A DNA stretch of 64,000 nucleotides, from positions 186,001 through 250,000 of the forward strand of contig JAHPZA010000003.1 of NCBI GenBank assembly GCA_019058445.1. Reading direction: 5' to 3'. The position numbers and the translations under genes are program-made. The DNA comes from Promethearchaeota archaeon. GTDB taxonomy: Archaea; Asgardarchaeota; Lokiarchaeia; Sigyniarchaeales; SOKP01. Under the pieces are notes generated by a model. It was not told the origin of the DNA, did not search any database, and was given only the letters and a program-made list of their open reading frames with translations. Below are positions 37,179 through 46,735 of this stretch, piece by piece (the stretch's first letter is position 1; each line of letters begins with the position of its first letter).

Positions 37179-38513
37179 ATGGAAGAAAGCAAAAAATTAT
37201 TAGATAAACATACCGATGAATATTGGAGATGTGCCCGCTGTAGTTTATGTAAATGGCCTCCATTGGCTCAAATAAAATCTGCCGAATTTTCTTCGGTATG
37301 CTGCTCTATGGATTATGGCCTTTTTCACCCTTGGTCTGGAGGTGGAAAAATTGTAATTGGAGCATCTCTGCATTATGATAGATTAGCAATTACTGAGACT
37401 ATGAGGGATGCTGTATTACAATGCACTCTATGTGGGGCATGTGATACATCCTGCAAATACTCTACGGACCTAGAAGTTCTTGATACCATTTTCGATGTAA
37501 GAAGATATATAGTTGAGAGGATTGGTCCTCATCCTTCTCATAGAAAATACGCAGATGCTGCTGAGAAATACAATAATCCTTACGGCGAACCCCATGAGAA
37601 TCGACAAGATTGGATCGGCAAGACGGGCGCCAAATCAAATCCAAATTCAAAAACATTATTTTTTACGGGATGTACCGCTTCATATCGGCAGCAAGATATG
37701 GCCCAAGCTAGTGTGGAAATACTAAATGCTATTGATTATGAGTTCCAGGTCTCTAAAGACGAAATTTGCTGCGGTTCTCCAATTTATAGATCTGGTCAAG
37801 TAGAAACTTCTAAAAAATACATGCAATCTAATATCGAGTTGTTCAATAGATTAGGAGTCGAAGAAGTAATAACTGCGTGTCCTGGATGTTATGCCATGTT
37901 TGTAGCAGAATATCCCCATCAATTAGATGAAGACCACATTAAGTTGTGGAAAAAAATCAAATTCCGTCATATGGTTGAAATAATTGAAGAAGCTATTCGG
38001 AAAAAGAAGATCCTATTTGATGAAACGGAGAAAAAACCGATAATAACCTATCATGATCCATGTCATTTAGGAAGAGGTGCCGAACCATATGTTTCTGAAT
38101 GGAAGGGAACTAAAAAGAAAGTGTACAATCAAATTACTATATATGATCCGCCGAAAATTTATAGACGAGGAGCTAAAGGTGTTTATGATGTTCCAAGAGA
38201 GATATTTAAAAGAATGAAAAAAGCAATAGAGTTCGTTGAAATGTTTCGAATTAATGAGTATACTTACTGTTGCGGCTCAGGAGGCGGTGTGAAAGCGGCA
38301 TATCCAGAAATGGCAATACTTACGGCAAAAAATCGTCTTGAAGAGGCGGAATTTGTTCTAAAAAAAGCTTCAAAAGAAAGAGATACTGAGAAATTTATAG
38401 TTAGTGCCTGTCCATTTTGTAAAACTAATTTTGAAGATGCAATCTCAGACATGGGGAAAGATCTTCAATATAGAGATATCAATCAATTAGTATTGGAGTT
38501 GATGAAAAAATGA
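37179..38513 (+). CDS. CCG-domain iron-sulfur protein (GlcF/HdrD-like)
   Basis: Electron-transfer partner of the flanking flavoproteins. Near the N-terminus CARCSLC and further on CTLCGACDTSC give two ferredoxin-type sites; the C-terminal half has two CCG domains (EICCGSPIYRSG … CPGCY, and HDPCHLGRG … YCCGSGGG … CPFC). I use the ATG at 37179, since AAGGTGAT stands just upstream; a GTG at 37170 lies inside that ribosome site. Its stop overlaps the next ATG (ATGA), so translation is coupled. Relatives act in glycolate/lactate oxidation or disulfide reduction. Confidence 0.9.
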   Translation: MEESKKLLDKHTDEYWRCARCSLCKWPPLAQIKSAEFSSVCCSMDYGLFHPWSGGGKIVIGASLHYDRLAITETMRDAVLQCTLCGACDTSCKYSTDLEVLDTIFDVRRYIVERIGPHPSHRKYADAAEKYNNPYGEPHENRQDWIGKTGAKSNPNSKTLFFTGCTASYRQQDMAQASVEILNAIDYEFQVSKDEICCGSPIYRSGQVETSKKYMQSNIELFNRLGVEEVITACPGCYAMFVAEYPHQLDEDHIKLWKKIKFRHMVEIIEEAIRKKKILFDETEKKPIITYHDPCHLGRGAEPYVSEWKGTKKKVYNQITIYDPPKIYRRGAKGVYDVPREIFKRMKKAIEFVEMFRINEYTYCCGSGGGVKAAYPEMAILTAKNRLEEAEFVLKKASKERDTEKFIVSACPFCKTNFEDAISDMGKDLQYRDINQLVLELMKK

Positions 38514-40150
38514 GTAGAATAGATAGAAATGAAGTTTTAATCGCAATGCAAAGTATTGTAGGTAATAAATTTGCTAATTCTGATGACTACTTATTAGACA
38601 ACTATGCATATCAATATCTTGCAGATCTTGCGACTGAGGGAAAATCTAAATTTACGAATCGTCCGATATGCGTTGTTTTACCTTCTACTACAGACGAAAT
38701 CGTGAAAATTGTAAAATACTGCAACGAAAATGGGTTGCAATTTAAAGCACAAAGTACTGGTTGGGGAGCTCATAATTGTGCCGGACAGGAGAACAAGGTG
38801 ATAATATTAGACTGTCGAAGAATGAATAAAATTTTAGATGTAGATACAAAAAATATGATTGCAGTGGTTGAACCTTACGTAATTAGCGGTCAGCTTCAAA
38901 CGGAACTTTTTAAATTAGGTTTAAACTGTCACATTGCTGGATGTGGTGCGAATGGATCCCAATTAGTTACGGTCACAAGTATGTGTGGGCAAGGTTGGAC
39001 CGGAATTTCAACAGGATTTTCTAATAGAAATATTGTCGGAGCAGAATGGGTCATGCCCGAAGGCACTGTGTGCAGGATAGGTTCTTGGGGTTCCTTTGAG
39101 GGCGCTGAGGATTCTAAAAAAGAAATTGACGCCTCTGAATGGTTTCTTGCTGACGGTCCAGGACCAAGCATACGAGGAGTATATAGAGGTTATTTTGGAG
39201 CATTTGGAGGTATGGGTGTTTTTACAAAGGCGGCCATAAAAATTTATGATTGGCCGGGGCCAAAAATACTGGAAATTCAAGGTCGCTCTCCAAATTACGG
39301 CTTAGTTAAAAATAAGATGCCAGATAATTGCGACACTTATCACATTATTTGGGACGATTGGGAGGATTTCAAGGATGCAGGATACTTATTAGCCTATTCA
39401 GAAATATGTTGGGCTCTCTGTAGAATACAAGGTTTCGATCTAGCCTTGGCCGCTGCTCCAAATAATACTGCAATGTATACAGAAAAGATTTTTCAAGATT
39501 TAGCTCATAGAGGAGGCCACGAATTGATGGTCATTATTGTGGCTGATAATGAAAAAGAATTTGAATACCGGCAAAAAGTGTTGAATCATATAGTCGAAAA
39601 AACAAATGGCGAATATAATCCCATTACACAGCTTAAGCCGATGAAAGCATTAGCTTTTATGGCAATAGTAAGGCAATGCAATACAACGAGAGGAGTATTT
39701 AGAGCAGGCGGAGGTTTTCATACATCTTTAGGCGCTCTGGGAAGCTGGGATTGGTGCGTTGAAGGCGCTAAAATCGGAGAGAGATTAAAACAAAAAGAGA
39801 TTGATTTTGGGGGGTTAGTTGATGATGGAGCAGATAATGTTTGGGGGAATCCTTACGAAGGGGGAACATTTTCTCATTTAGAAGAATTATTTATGTACGA
39901 TATTACAGATAAAACCTCTCGTAAAGCTGCGATTCATTACCTTAATTCGGTAATAGAGGCAAATAAGATACGCCCTCTCGGAATTGGTTTGGGCATAGGG
40001 GATATGGAAGGAAGCGTACACCAATGTGATATATTTGGGCCGATTACAAATAATTACCACACATGGATGAAAGCAATCAAATATGAATTTGATCCAAATA
40101 ATGCTTCAGATCCAGGAAATTATACTGATGGGAAAAAATTTGAAGGATAA
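38510..40150 (+). CDS. FAD-binding oxidase, second flavoprotein of the operon
   Basis: A 546-residue VAO-family flavoprotein. It has VVLPSTTDEIVKIVKYCNENG, AQSTGWGAHNCAG, MIAVVEPYVISGQLQ and GFGGMGVFTKAAIKIYDWPGP (FAD domain, about 45-245), then a large cap domain. It overlaps the iron-sulfur gene by four bases. The two flavoproteins of this unit are only distantly alike, so they are probably not a recent duplication and may form a heteromeric enzyme. Substrate unknown; an aromatic or hydroxy acid is possible. Confidence 0.82.
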   Translation: MSRIDRNEVLIAMQSIVGNKFANSDDYLLDNYAYQYLADLATEGKSKFTNRPICVVLPSTTDEIVKIVKYCNENGLQFKAQSTGWGAHNCAGQENKVIILDCRRMNKILDVDTKNMIAVVEPYVISGQLQTELFKLGLNCHIAGCGANGSQLVTVTSMCGQGWTGISTGFSNRNIVGAEWVMPEGTVCRIGSWGSFEGAEDSKKEIDASEWFLADGPGPSIRGVYRGYFGAFGGMGVFTKAAIKIYDWPGPKILEIQGRSPNYGLVKNKMPDNCDTYHIIWDDWEDFKDAGYLLAYSEICWALCRIQGFDLALAAAPNNTAMYTEKIFQDLAHRGGHELMVIIVADNEKEFEYRQKVLNHIVEKTNGEYNPITQLKPMKALAFMAIVRQCNTTRGVFRAGGGFHTSLGALGSWDWCVEGAKIGERLKQKEIDFGGLVDDGADNVWGNPYEGGTFSHLEELFMYDITDKTSRKAAIHYLNSVIEANKIRPLGIGLGIGDMEGSVHQCDIFGPITNNYHTWMKAIKYEFDPNNASDPGNYTDGKKFEG

Positions 40151-40335
40151 TTTTTTCAAAAATTCTGTATAATAAAATAAATCAAGATTATTGAATTATG
40201 TAATTTATTAAATATTGAAACCTTTTTTTTCTAATCTGGTTTATCAATCTATTTTGAGAAATTAATTAAAAAAAGTTTATATTGGAATTCTTTATTTTAC
40301 AATATAATTAGAATTAACAGAAAATGAATTAAATA

Positions 40336-41697
40336 ATGGTTTACAAATATTCTGTAAGTATTTTAGGAACTGGTTTCATTGGACTTTGTTCCGCTGCGTG
40401 TTTTGCGAGTAAAGATATTAAAGTGCTTGCTTCGACGCACAACGAAAAAAAGGCAAAAAGGATCAATGATGGAAAAGCTCCTTTTTATGAAGCAGATTTA
40501 CAAGAAATGATGAATGAGATTAAAGCAAAGAAACCTGAACTTTTGCAATGTTTACTTGATCCTGTAAAAGCTGTTTCGGAAACAGACATCTCTATGATTA
40601 CTCAAGGTACCCCGATGCGGGAGGATAAGAGTATAAATTTGGGTTTTATTGAAAGTACCGCAAAAGAAATAGGGGAAGCATTGAAAACTAAGAATAAATA
40701 TCATTTGGTTGTGGTAAGATCAACTGTAGTTCCCGGAACTACTAGGAATATGGTTGCAAAATTAATTAAAGACGTTTCTGGAAAAGAACCGGGGAGAGAC
40801 TATGGATTATGTATGCAACCTGAATTTTTGGCTGAAGGCAGGAGCATTGAAGATACCTTGAGGCCTGACAGAATTGTTATTGGAGAGTTTGATGAAAAAA
40901 GTGGTGCTATGCTTCAAGAGTTTTATGAATATTTTTATGGGGATCATTTAAAAAATTGCCCGATATTACGAATGAATTTAGAAAGCGCAGAACTAGTGAA
41001 GTATGGAAACAACTGCCTCCTCTCCACCAAAATTAGTTATGCTAATGAATTCGCCAATTTCGCTGAATTAGTACCTAATGTTGATGTTGCCCAGGTTATG
41101 AAAGGAGTAGGATTAGATTATAGAATTAGTCATAGATTTTTAGGAGCAGGCGTCGGTTTTGGGGGTTCGTGCTTTCATAAAGATGTAAATGCTATAAAAG
41201 CATGGTCAAAATCTAAAGGCTATATCTCACGGTTATTAGAAGCGGTATTGGGTATAAACGATGATCAAGCGATACACATCGTCGATATCGCAGAAAATTT
41301 AGCTGGAAAATTAGCAGGTAGAAAAGTGACTATCCTTGGACTTGCATTCAAACCTGGAACTGATGATATGAGGGAAGCGGCAAGTATTAGAACCATAAAC
41401 GAGTTAATACGAAGAGGTGTAATAGATATTGTAGGATTTGATCCGAAAGCAAATGAAACGGCAAAAATTGAATTGGGAGAGAAGATAAAATATGCCAATT
41501 CAATTGAAGAAGCTCTAAAAGATTCTGAATGTGCGTTTTTAATTACTGAATGGGATGAATTTAAAAATCTCAAACCAGAGAACTTTAAAAAAGCTATGAA
41601 AACTCCAAATGTTATTGATGGTAGGAGAATTTTTGATTTTGAGGAATTTAATAAGGCTCTGCCATTCAGAGCGCTCGGACGAGTTGCTTTGAAATAA
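40336..41697 (+). CDS. Nucleotide-sugar (UDP-glucose/GDP-mannose type) dehydrogenase
   Basis: NAD-dependent four-electron oxidation of a UDP- or GDP-sugar to its uronic acid, used for surface polysaccharide or glycoprotein glycans. Residues 7-20 hold the Rossmann loop SILGTGFIGLCSA; VVRSTVVPGTT, CMQPEFLAEG, GAGVGFGGSCFHKD (catalytic Cys) and GLAFKPGTDDMREA follow in order. Length 453 is normal. Monocistronic; the donor sugar cannot be told. Confidence 0.9.
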   Translation: MVYKYSVSILGTGFIGLCSAACFASKDIKVLASTHNEKKAKRINDGKAPFYEADLQEMMNEIKAKKPELLQCLLDPVKAVSETDISMITQGTPMREDKSINLGFIESTAKEIGEALKTKNKYHLVVVRSTVVPGTTRNMVAKLIKDVSGKEPGRDYGLCMQPEFLAEGRSIEDTLRPDRIVIGEFDEKSGAMLQEFYEYFYGDHLKNCPILRMNLESAELVKYGNNCLLSTKISYANEFANFAELVPNVDVAQVMKGVGLDYRISHRFLGAGVGFGGSCFHKDVNAIKAWSKSKGYISRLLEAVLGINDDQAIHIVDIAENLAGKLAGRKVTILGLAFKPGTDDMREAASIRTINELIRRGVIDIVGFDPKANETAKIELGEKIKYANSIEEALKDSECAFLITEWDEFKNLKPENFKKAMKTPNVIDGRRIFDFEEFNKALPFRALGRVALK

Positions 41698-41801
41698 TGA
41701 AAACTTTTAAAAAATTATTTATTTTTCTCATTCTTACTTTATGGTAAGTGTTAATATCCTAAAATAAATTATTAATTCAAATTTTAATTCTAATACATAT
41801 T

Positions 41802-42143
41802 ATGATTAGGAAGAACTATAAGGATGTTACTGAAGAAGTTGTAACCAAAGCACAGTCAACTAATACCACCATTCGTTGGCTTATAACTAAAGATGATGGT
41901 CCAACCAGATTTGCAACAAGAAGGTTTGAAATTAAACCGGGAGGGCAAGTTGGACTACATGGGCACCCAGAAGACCATCATGTATTTGTACTTAATGGAA
42001 CTGCTCAATTCTTCGATGCTCAGAATAATAAGATTGAAGTGAATGAAGGAGATGTTGTGTATATCCCACCAAATGAATCTCATGCAATAATCAATAATGG
42101 CAGTGAATCTTTCATCTTTATATGCGTAATTCCATATTTATGA
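41802..42143 (+). CDS. Single-domain cupin protein
   Basis: A 113-residue beta-barrel protein with both cupin motifs: GGQVGLHGHPEDHHVFVLNG and YIPPNESHAI. The histidines should bind a metal ion. Many small cupins of this kind are sugar-binding isomerases or sensors; position after the nucleotide-sugar dehydrogenase may be coincidence. No more specific role can be given. Confidence 0.8.
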   Translation: MIRKNYKDVTEEVVTKAQSTNTTIRWLITKDDGPTRFATRRFEIKPGGQVGLHGHPEDHHVFVLNGTAQFFDAQNNKIEVNEGDVVYIPPNESHAIINNGSESFIFICVIPYL

Positions 42144-42170
42144 AGTATTAAAAGAATAAATAAAAAAAAT

Positions 42171-43013
42171 CTATTTTACACTCAATAAATCTTTAATTTT
42201 TTCAAGTCTTTTTTCTCGTGATAAACTTTCAAGAGTAGGATTAAAATTACCATAAAGTTCTTTATGATAAACAGGCTTGGCTTTCCTATAGATAACTCCT
42301 ATTGGTAATTTATCTCTTCTTTTTGCAACTTTCATCGCTTCTACATATGTTTTCGGCTCATCCTTAAGTATTTCCGTATTATTTTTATAAAACTCCCATG
42401 TATTGCGATAAGCAACAGCGGGTTGCAATATCTCGATAAAAGAAAACCCCTCGTGTTCAACTGCTTGGACAATCAGATCTATAAAGTGGTCTGCTTTAGC
42501 TGGAAAAGCTCTTGCTAAAAAAGTTGCTCCAGCTTCTAATAATAAAGACAAGGGATTGAAAGGCTCTTCAATGCTGCCCTTTGGTGTCGATGGTCCTTTC
42601 CACCCTTTTTCGCTTAAAGGAGTGAATTGTCCTGTTGTTAAAGCATATACACCATTATTATGCATTAAAATGGTAATATCTGCATTTCTTTTAGCCGCAA
42701 ATAATGTGTGAGCCAGACCCTCTCCCATACAATTCCCATCCCCCGAAAAGGTTACTACCTTTAATTTAGGATTCGCAATTTTGATCCCTTGAATTGTAGC
42801 CATATCACGGCCATGTAAAGAGTAAAACCCACTAAGATTAAGATAATCGAACATTTTACCATGACAACCAATACCCGATGCAATAATAATTTTATCACGT
42901 GAAATCCCTTTTTCCTCTAATTTAATCACTGCTTTTTTGAAAGCACTCAAAATACCAAAATTTCCGCATCCCGGGCACCATGTTTTTTCCGCATATGTTC
43001 CTAATTCCTCCAA
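42171..43013 (-). CDS. 2-oxoacid:ferredoxin oxidoreductase, beta subunit
   Basis: Thiamine-diphosphate subunit of a CoA-dependent 2-oxoacid:ferredoxin oxidoreductase (2-oxoglutarate or branched-chain type). CPGCGNFG lies near the N-terminus; the ThDP motif GDGNCMGEGLAHTL … MHNN is intact. The frame is open upstream to 43100, but the gene almost certainly begins at the TTG at 43013: an excellent ribosome site (AAGGAGGTG) lies 7 bases before it, inside the end of the alpha gene, and the alpha stop is one base away. Preferred substrate is not visible. Confidence 0.92.
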   Translation of the reverse strand: MEELGTYAEKTWCPGCGNFGILSAFKKAVIKLEEKGISRDKIIIASGIGCHGKMFDYLNLSGFYSLHGRDMATIQGIKIANPKLKVVTFSGDGNCMGEGLAHTLFAAKRNADITILMHNNGVYALTTGQFTPLSEKGWKGPSTPKGSIEEPFNPLSLLLEAGATFLARAFPAKADHFIDLIVQAVEHEGFSFIEILQPAVAYRNTWEFYKNNTEILKDEPKTYVEAMKVAKRRDKLPIGVIYRKAKPVYHKELYGNFNPTLESLSREKRLEKIKDLLSVK

Positions 43014-43014
43014 T

Positions 43015-44670
43015 TTATAACACCTCCTTAATTTGATCAGATAGCTCAATAGGATCAAAAGGCCTTCCATCATAACGGTTAAGTAAAGTTTCTGATACAA
43101 TACCAGTTTTATCTTTGAGTAAGTTTGAAAATTGTCCAGCTTTACTTAATTCAATAGATATTACAGACTCCTTTTTATATCCGTCTAATTCCCATACAGG
43201 AAATGGACTTAAAAATCGTGGCTGTATGACTCTTGCTTCGATATCACCACATTTAAGTGCTTCCAGTACGCTCATAGTAGTCGATCCATAGGTAAATATT
43301 AAAGGGCCTTTCTCACCAAAAATATTTATAGTATTCTTTGTCTTCAAATATTCAATAATTGCTTTATTTTTTTTAGCACGTTTATTATGCATGAGATTTA
43401 TTGCATCAGCGTTTTCTGTGGTAATTCCTAATTCATCATGTTCATAACTAGTCCACTTTATTACTTCTTTCGAAGGAGGAAATAATAAAGGAGAAATCCC
43501 ATCCTCTGTATTGAAATATCTTTTAAATTCTCCTCCAGAATGCATTTTAGGTTCAGCCCAACTAGTCTTATCAAGATTTATATCTACCGTCATTTCACTC
43601 TCAGATAAATGTTTTTCAGTTAATATTATACCAGGTGTTTGAAATCTCCAAACTAATTCAAGCATCTCAGCGGTTAAATAATATGCCTCTTCTATAGTAC
43701 TTGGGCTTGCCACAATTCTCAAAAATTCTCCATGACCTGCGTTAAGAGCAAAATTAAGATCACCTTGTTCTGTATATGTCGGAACTCCTGTTGCCGGACC
43801 TGATCTCATAGACAAGGCACATAAAATTGGCGCCTCTGCCATTCCCGCTAACGAGAAGCCTTCTTCCATAAGAGCGAATCCGCCGCCACTAGAACCAACC
43901 ATGGTTTTTGCGCCAGCAAATGTGGAACCAATGGCCATGTTTATTACAGCAATCTCATTTTCAGGATGGATCACAGTTAAACCATAATTATCTGATTGAG
44001 CAGCCATAAAATGTAAAATAGAAGATGCTGGCGTCATCGGGTAGCCAAAATACACATCAAGACCTGCAGCTATTGCGCCTAAGGAAATTGCTTGGTTTCC
44101 TGAAATTATTGGTCTTAATTTATCACCTTCTTTTAATTGAAATTTATTTCCTATCTCTGGATATACTATATCATATATTTTTGTAGCATAAGATATATTT
44201 TCTTCTTTACCCGAAGGATATTCCCTTCCAATAATTACATTCATTTTTTCTTTAGTAAATCCTATCGCTGCTGCTAAAATAGAGACTCCTCCTACTCCAA
44301 GCATTAAACGAGGTTTGGGATAATTTTTTGCTACGCTAGTTAGAGGAACACCCACACCTTCCATATCTCCCTCTACATCAGAATTATAAACCATAATTCC
44401 ATTTTCTGCGAGATGATTTTTATGGGTATCGTAGCTTCTTTTATCAAGGTTCACAATCAAGTTTGCTTTCATATAATGGTTGCTGATCCATCTATTGGAT
44501 GTGCTTACCACAGAAAAATTATGTCCGCCTCGTATTAAACTCATATAATCAACATATTGAAAGACATGGAGTCCCTTACTAGTAAAAAACTGAGCTGCAA
44601 CTGAGCCGGTTTTCTTTGCCCCTTCGCCGGCCTTTCCACCCACTAAAAAAGTAAATGCGTCATTAACCAT
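43015..44670 (-). CDS. 2-oxoacid:ferredoxin oxidoreductase, fused gamma-alpha subunit
   Basis: Contains an N-terminal gamma domain (about 1-185, with LVGGKAGEGAKKTGSV and SLIRGGHNFS) fused to the alpha domain (about 190-551, with YPMTPASSILHFM and GSSGGGFALMEEG). This fused layout is that of archaeal 2-oxoacid:acceptor oxidoreductases. Together with the beta subunit it oxidises a 2-oxoacid to acyl-CoA and reduces ferredoxin. The delta ferredoxin subunit is absent here; a separate ferredoxin must take the electrons. Divergent from the fwd operon with 255 bases between. Confidence 0.92.
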   Translation of the reverse strand: MVNDAFTFLVGGKAGEGAKKTGSVAAQFFTSKGLHVFQYVDYMSLIRGGHNFSVVSTSNRWISNHYMKANLIVNLDKRSYDTHKNHLAENGIMVYNSDVEGDMEGVGVPLTSVAKNYPKPRLMLGVGGVSILAAAIGFTKEKMNVIIGREYPSGKEENISYATKIYDIVYPEIGNKFQLKEGDKLRPIISGNQAISLGAIAAGLDVYFGYPMTPASSILHFMAAQSDNYGLTVIHPENEIAVINMAIGSTFAGAKTMVGSSGGGFALMEEGFSLAGMAEAPILCALSMRSGPATGVPTYTEQGDLNFALNAGHGEFLRIVASPSTIEEAYYLTAEMLELVWRFQTPGIILTEKHLSESEMTVDINLDKTSWAEPKMHSGGEFKRYFNTEDGISPLLFPPSKEVIKWTSYEHDELGITTENADAINLMHNKRAKKNKAIIEYLKTKNTINIFGEKGPLIFTYGSTTMSVLEALKCGDIEARVIQPRFLSPFPVWELDGYKKESVISIELSKAGQFSNLLKDKTGIVSETLLNRYDGRPFDPIELSDQIKEVL

Positions 44671-44925
44671 ATAATTAAAAACCTACAGTTTAGTGTAATT
44701 TGTGAAATTCTTATATTAAATTTGTTATAAAGAATTCTAATTAGCAGATATATAAATTTGAGCCTTATAATTCCAAAATTGACTTCTCAAATAGTCTCCT
44801 CTACTAAAAAATAAGACTTTTATAAAACAATAGATTTTCATTATTAATTTTACACAAGATTTATTTCAAGTAAAGAAAATAATAAATTAATTTTAATCAA
44901 AATTAATTACTGAAATAGAAAAGTC

Positions 44926-45354
44926 ATGACTGAAAGTAAAGAGTTCAACCCATTCATCCTAGGAATATGCTGTAATTGGTGTACTTATGCTGGTGCTGAT
45001 CAAGCAGGCACATCTCGTATGCAAAGACCAGCTAATTTAAGGATAATGCGAGTTATGTGTGGAGGTCGAGTGGAACCTCAATTTGTCTTAGATGCTCTTA
45101 TGAATGGAGCAGACGGCGTGTTAGTTTCGCATTGTCATCCTGGAGATTGTCATTATGTAGAAGGTAATTTTAAAACGATTAGAAAGCTTCCAATGCTGCA
45201 TCTTTACTTAAAACAATTTGGAATTAATCCTAAAAGAGTTAAATACACTTTTGTCTCCGCATCTGAGGGGGCAGAATTAACAGAAATTGTAGAAGAATTT
45301 GTTAAAGAGTTAAAAGAATTAGGACCTAATCCAATTAAAAAGGAGGGAAAATAA
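44926..45354 (+). CDS. mvhD: MvhD/FlpD-type hydrogenase iron-sulfur subunit
   Basis: Small [2Fe-2S] protein that links the hydrogenase (or formate dehydrogenase) to HdrA. Conserved start ILGICCNWCTYAGAD, RIMRVMCGGRVEPQFVLDAL and SHCHPGDCHYVEGN are all present; every cluster ligand is Cys, so there is no UGA here. It is the first gene of the fwd operon, three bases before the ferredoxin gene, rather than being with mvhA/mvhG at 51.9 kb. This suggests that Hdr electrons are passed directly to the Fwd complex. Confidence 0.92.
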   Translation: MTESKEFNPFILGICCNWCTYAGADQAGTSRMQRPANLRIMRVMCGGRVEPQFVLDALMNGADGVLVSHCHPGDCHYVEGNFKTIRKLPMLHLYLKQFGINPKRVKYTFVSASEGAELTEIVEEFVKELKELGPNPIKKEGK

Positions 45355-45356
45355 AG

Positions 45357-45617
45357 ATGCCCCAAATTTATCAATTAAAGATTAATCATAACACATGTAC
45401 GGGCTGTAATGCCTGCGTAGTTAGTTGTCCTATTAATTTTAATCAATTACGTAAGCATAGTTATCTAACTAAAGAAAATGCTGTAATTTTAGTTAAAAAT
45501 GGTTTAGCTACGCCTATTTATTCTGAGGAACGAGAAATAAATTGCGATGGGTGTGGAGTATGTGTACAGACATGCCCTCAAGTGGCAATTAAAATTATAT
45601 GTGTAGAGGAGGTATAA
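45357..45617 (+). CDS. Two-cluster ferredoxin (FwdG-like)
   Basis: An 86-residue electron carrier with two [4Fe-4S] motifs, CTGCNACVVSCP and CDGCGVCVQTCP. The second, after an inserted loop (about 25-60), resembles FwdG of methanogens. Sits between mvhD and the polyferredoxin with 2-4-base gaps, so it belongs to the Fwd complex. Confidence 0.85.
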   Translation: MPQIYQLKINHNTCTGCNACVVSCPINFNQLRKHSYLTKENAVILVKNGLATPIYSEEREINCDGCGVCVQTCPQVAIKIICVEEV

Positions 45618-45621
45618 GAAA

Positions 45622-46332
45622 ATGTCTTTTCCGAAAATTACAAGAAAAATTGATAAGGATCAAGAGGCTGTAAAAGTTCAATTCCTTACAGAAAGTTTAG
45701 AACTCATTTTAGATAAACAAAAATGCGTTGGATGTGGAACTTGTGCGCGAGTGTGTCCAAAAAATGCAATTTCTCGAGGCCCCATCGGAGCTGCCCGAAG
45801 ATTTCCAAGTACAGAAGACATTATCCCTCAAGTTTATGATCCTAATAAATGTGTGTTCTGTGGAACCTGTGTTTTTATGTGTCCTTTCAGCGCTCTCACT
45901 CTTAAAAAGGATGGTGAAGTGTTAAACTTAGATGATATCGCTATAATTGCCCAAAAAGTTGTTCCTAAACTTGAGTTTACCGCGAAGAAATTAGATAATG
46001 GAAGAATTGTGAAACAATATGCAACCGCCACAGTAAGCATTGATAATGAAGAATGTGCAGGAGGCTGTTCGACGTGTGCGGAAGTATGCCCAACCGGAGC
46101 AATCGCGATTGCTAAAAAACCTGAGAAAGGATGGGAATCATCTGTGAAAGTAGAAGTTGTAGATGAAGATAAATGTGTCGCTTGTGGAGCATGTGATAAT
46201 GCGTGCCCAACTGGAGCAGTCAAATTAGAAATCACAGATGTAAAATTTTCAGGAGAGTATAATGAAATCTTTTGGGCCCCATTATTAGAGAGATTAAAAA
46301 AATTAAGATGGAGTAAATCCAAGGAGGAGTAA
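45622..46332 (+). CDS. Polyferredoxin with four [4Fe-4S] motifs (FwdF-like)
   Basis: A 236-residue ferredoxin. Motifs in order: CVGCGTCARVCP, CVFCGTCVFMCP, CAGGCSTCAEVCP (expanded, C-x3-C) and CVACGACDNACP. Methanogen FwdF has more clusters (eight), so this is a shorter relative. Expected to conduct electrons into FwdB. Tight operon spacing (4 bases on both sides). A 201-residue open frame on the opposite strand is a by-product. Confidence 0.88.
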   Translation: MSFPKITRKIDKDQEAVKVQFLTESLELILDKQKCVGCGTCARVCPKNAISRGPIGAARRFPSTEDIIPQVYDPNKCVFCGTCVFMCPFSALTLKKDGEVLNLDDIAIIAQKVVPKLEFTAKKLDNGRIVKQYATATVSIDNEECAGGCSTCAEVCPTGAIAIAKKPEKGWESSVKVEVVDEDKCVACGACDNACPTGAVKLEITDVKFSGEYNEIFWAPLLERLKKLRWSKSKEE

Positions 46333-46336
46333 AAAA

Positions 46337-46732
46337 ATGAGCTTAGATGATGTAATATTATTAACTGGACGAACAATTGATCAGGGAGTTGCTCTAGAAG
46401 GTGGAAAAACCACCATGGAGAATGTACGTGCTGCAGCAATTTGCGCCTTTGATAGTGATGATTTTAAAAAATTAGATACGTTAGTCGGAACTCCCGTCAA
46501 GATTATTACTGAATATGGAGAAGTGATCGTACATTCAACCATCTCCGAAGAGGGTCCACATCCGGGAATAATATTTATTCCAATGGGACCTTGGGCGAAT
46601 CAAGTTGTCAACCCCGATTCTCAATCATGTGGAACTCCCACTTTTAAAGGAATGAAAGCGAAAGTAGAGGTTGTGAAGAGTGGGAAAGTATTAAATGCAT
46701 TAGATTTAATTAACACATTAAAGGAGGCATAA
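46337..46732 (+). CDS. fwdD: Formylmethanofuran dehydrogenase subunit D
   Basis: Small molybdopterin-dinucleotide-binding domain that completes the FwdB catalytic subunit. It has LLTGRTIDQGVALEGGK at the start, EGPHPGIIFIPMGPWANQVV and SQSCGTPTFKG. Its length (131) matches FwdD. Four bases to fwdB. Confidence 0.92.
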   Translation: MSLDDVILLTGRTIDQGVALEGGKTTMENVRAAAICAFDSDDFKKLDTLVGTPVKIITEYGEVIVHSTISEEGPHPGIIFIPMGPWANQVVNPDSQSCGTPTFKGMKAKVEVVKSGKVLNALDLINTLKEA

Positions 46733-46735
46733 ATA

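Noticed and set aside
43014..43100. Longer N-terminus for the 2-oxoacid oxidoreductase beta subunit
   Set aside because: It would overlap the alpha subunit by 86 bases; the strong AAGGAGGTG ribosome site and family alignment favour the TTG at 43013.
45834..46439. Long open frame on the minus strand opposite the polyferredoxin and fwdD genes
   Set aside because: It overlaps two well-supported genes entirely, its product is Ser/His/Leu-rich without domain features, and it has no ribosome site. It is the complement of Cys/Gly-rich coding sequence.
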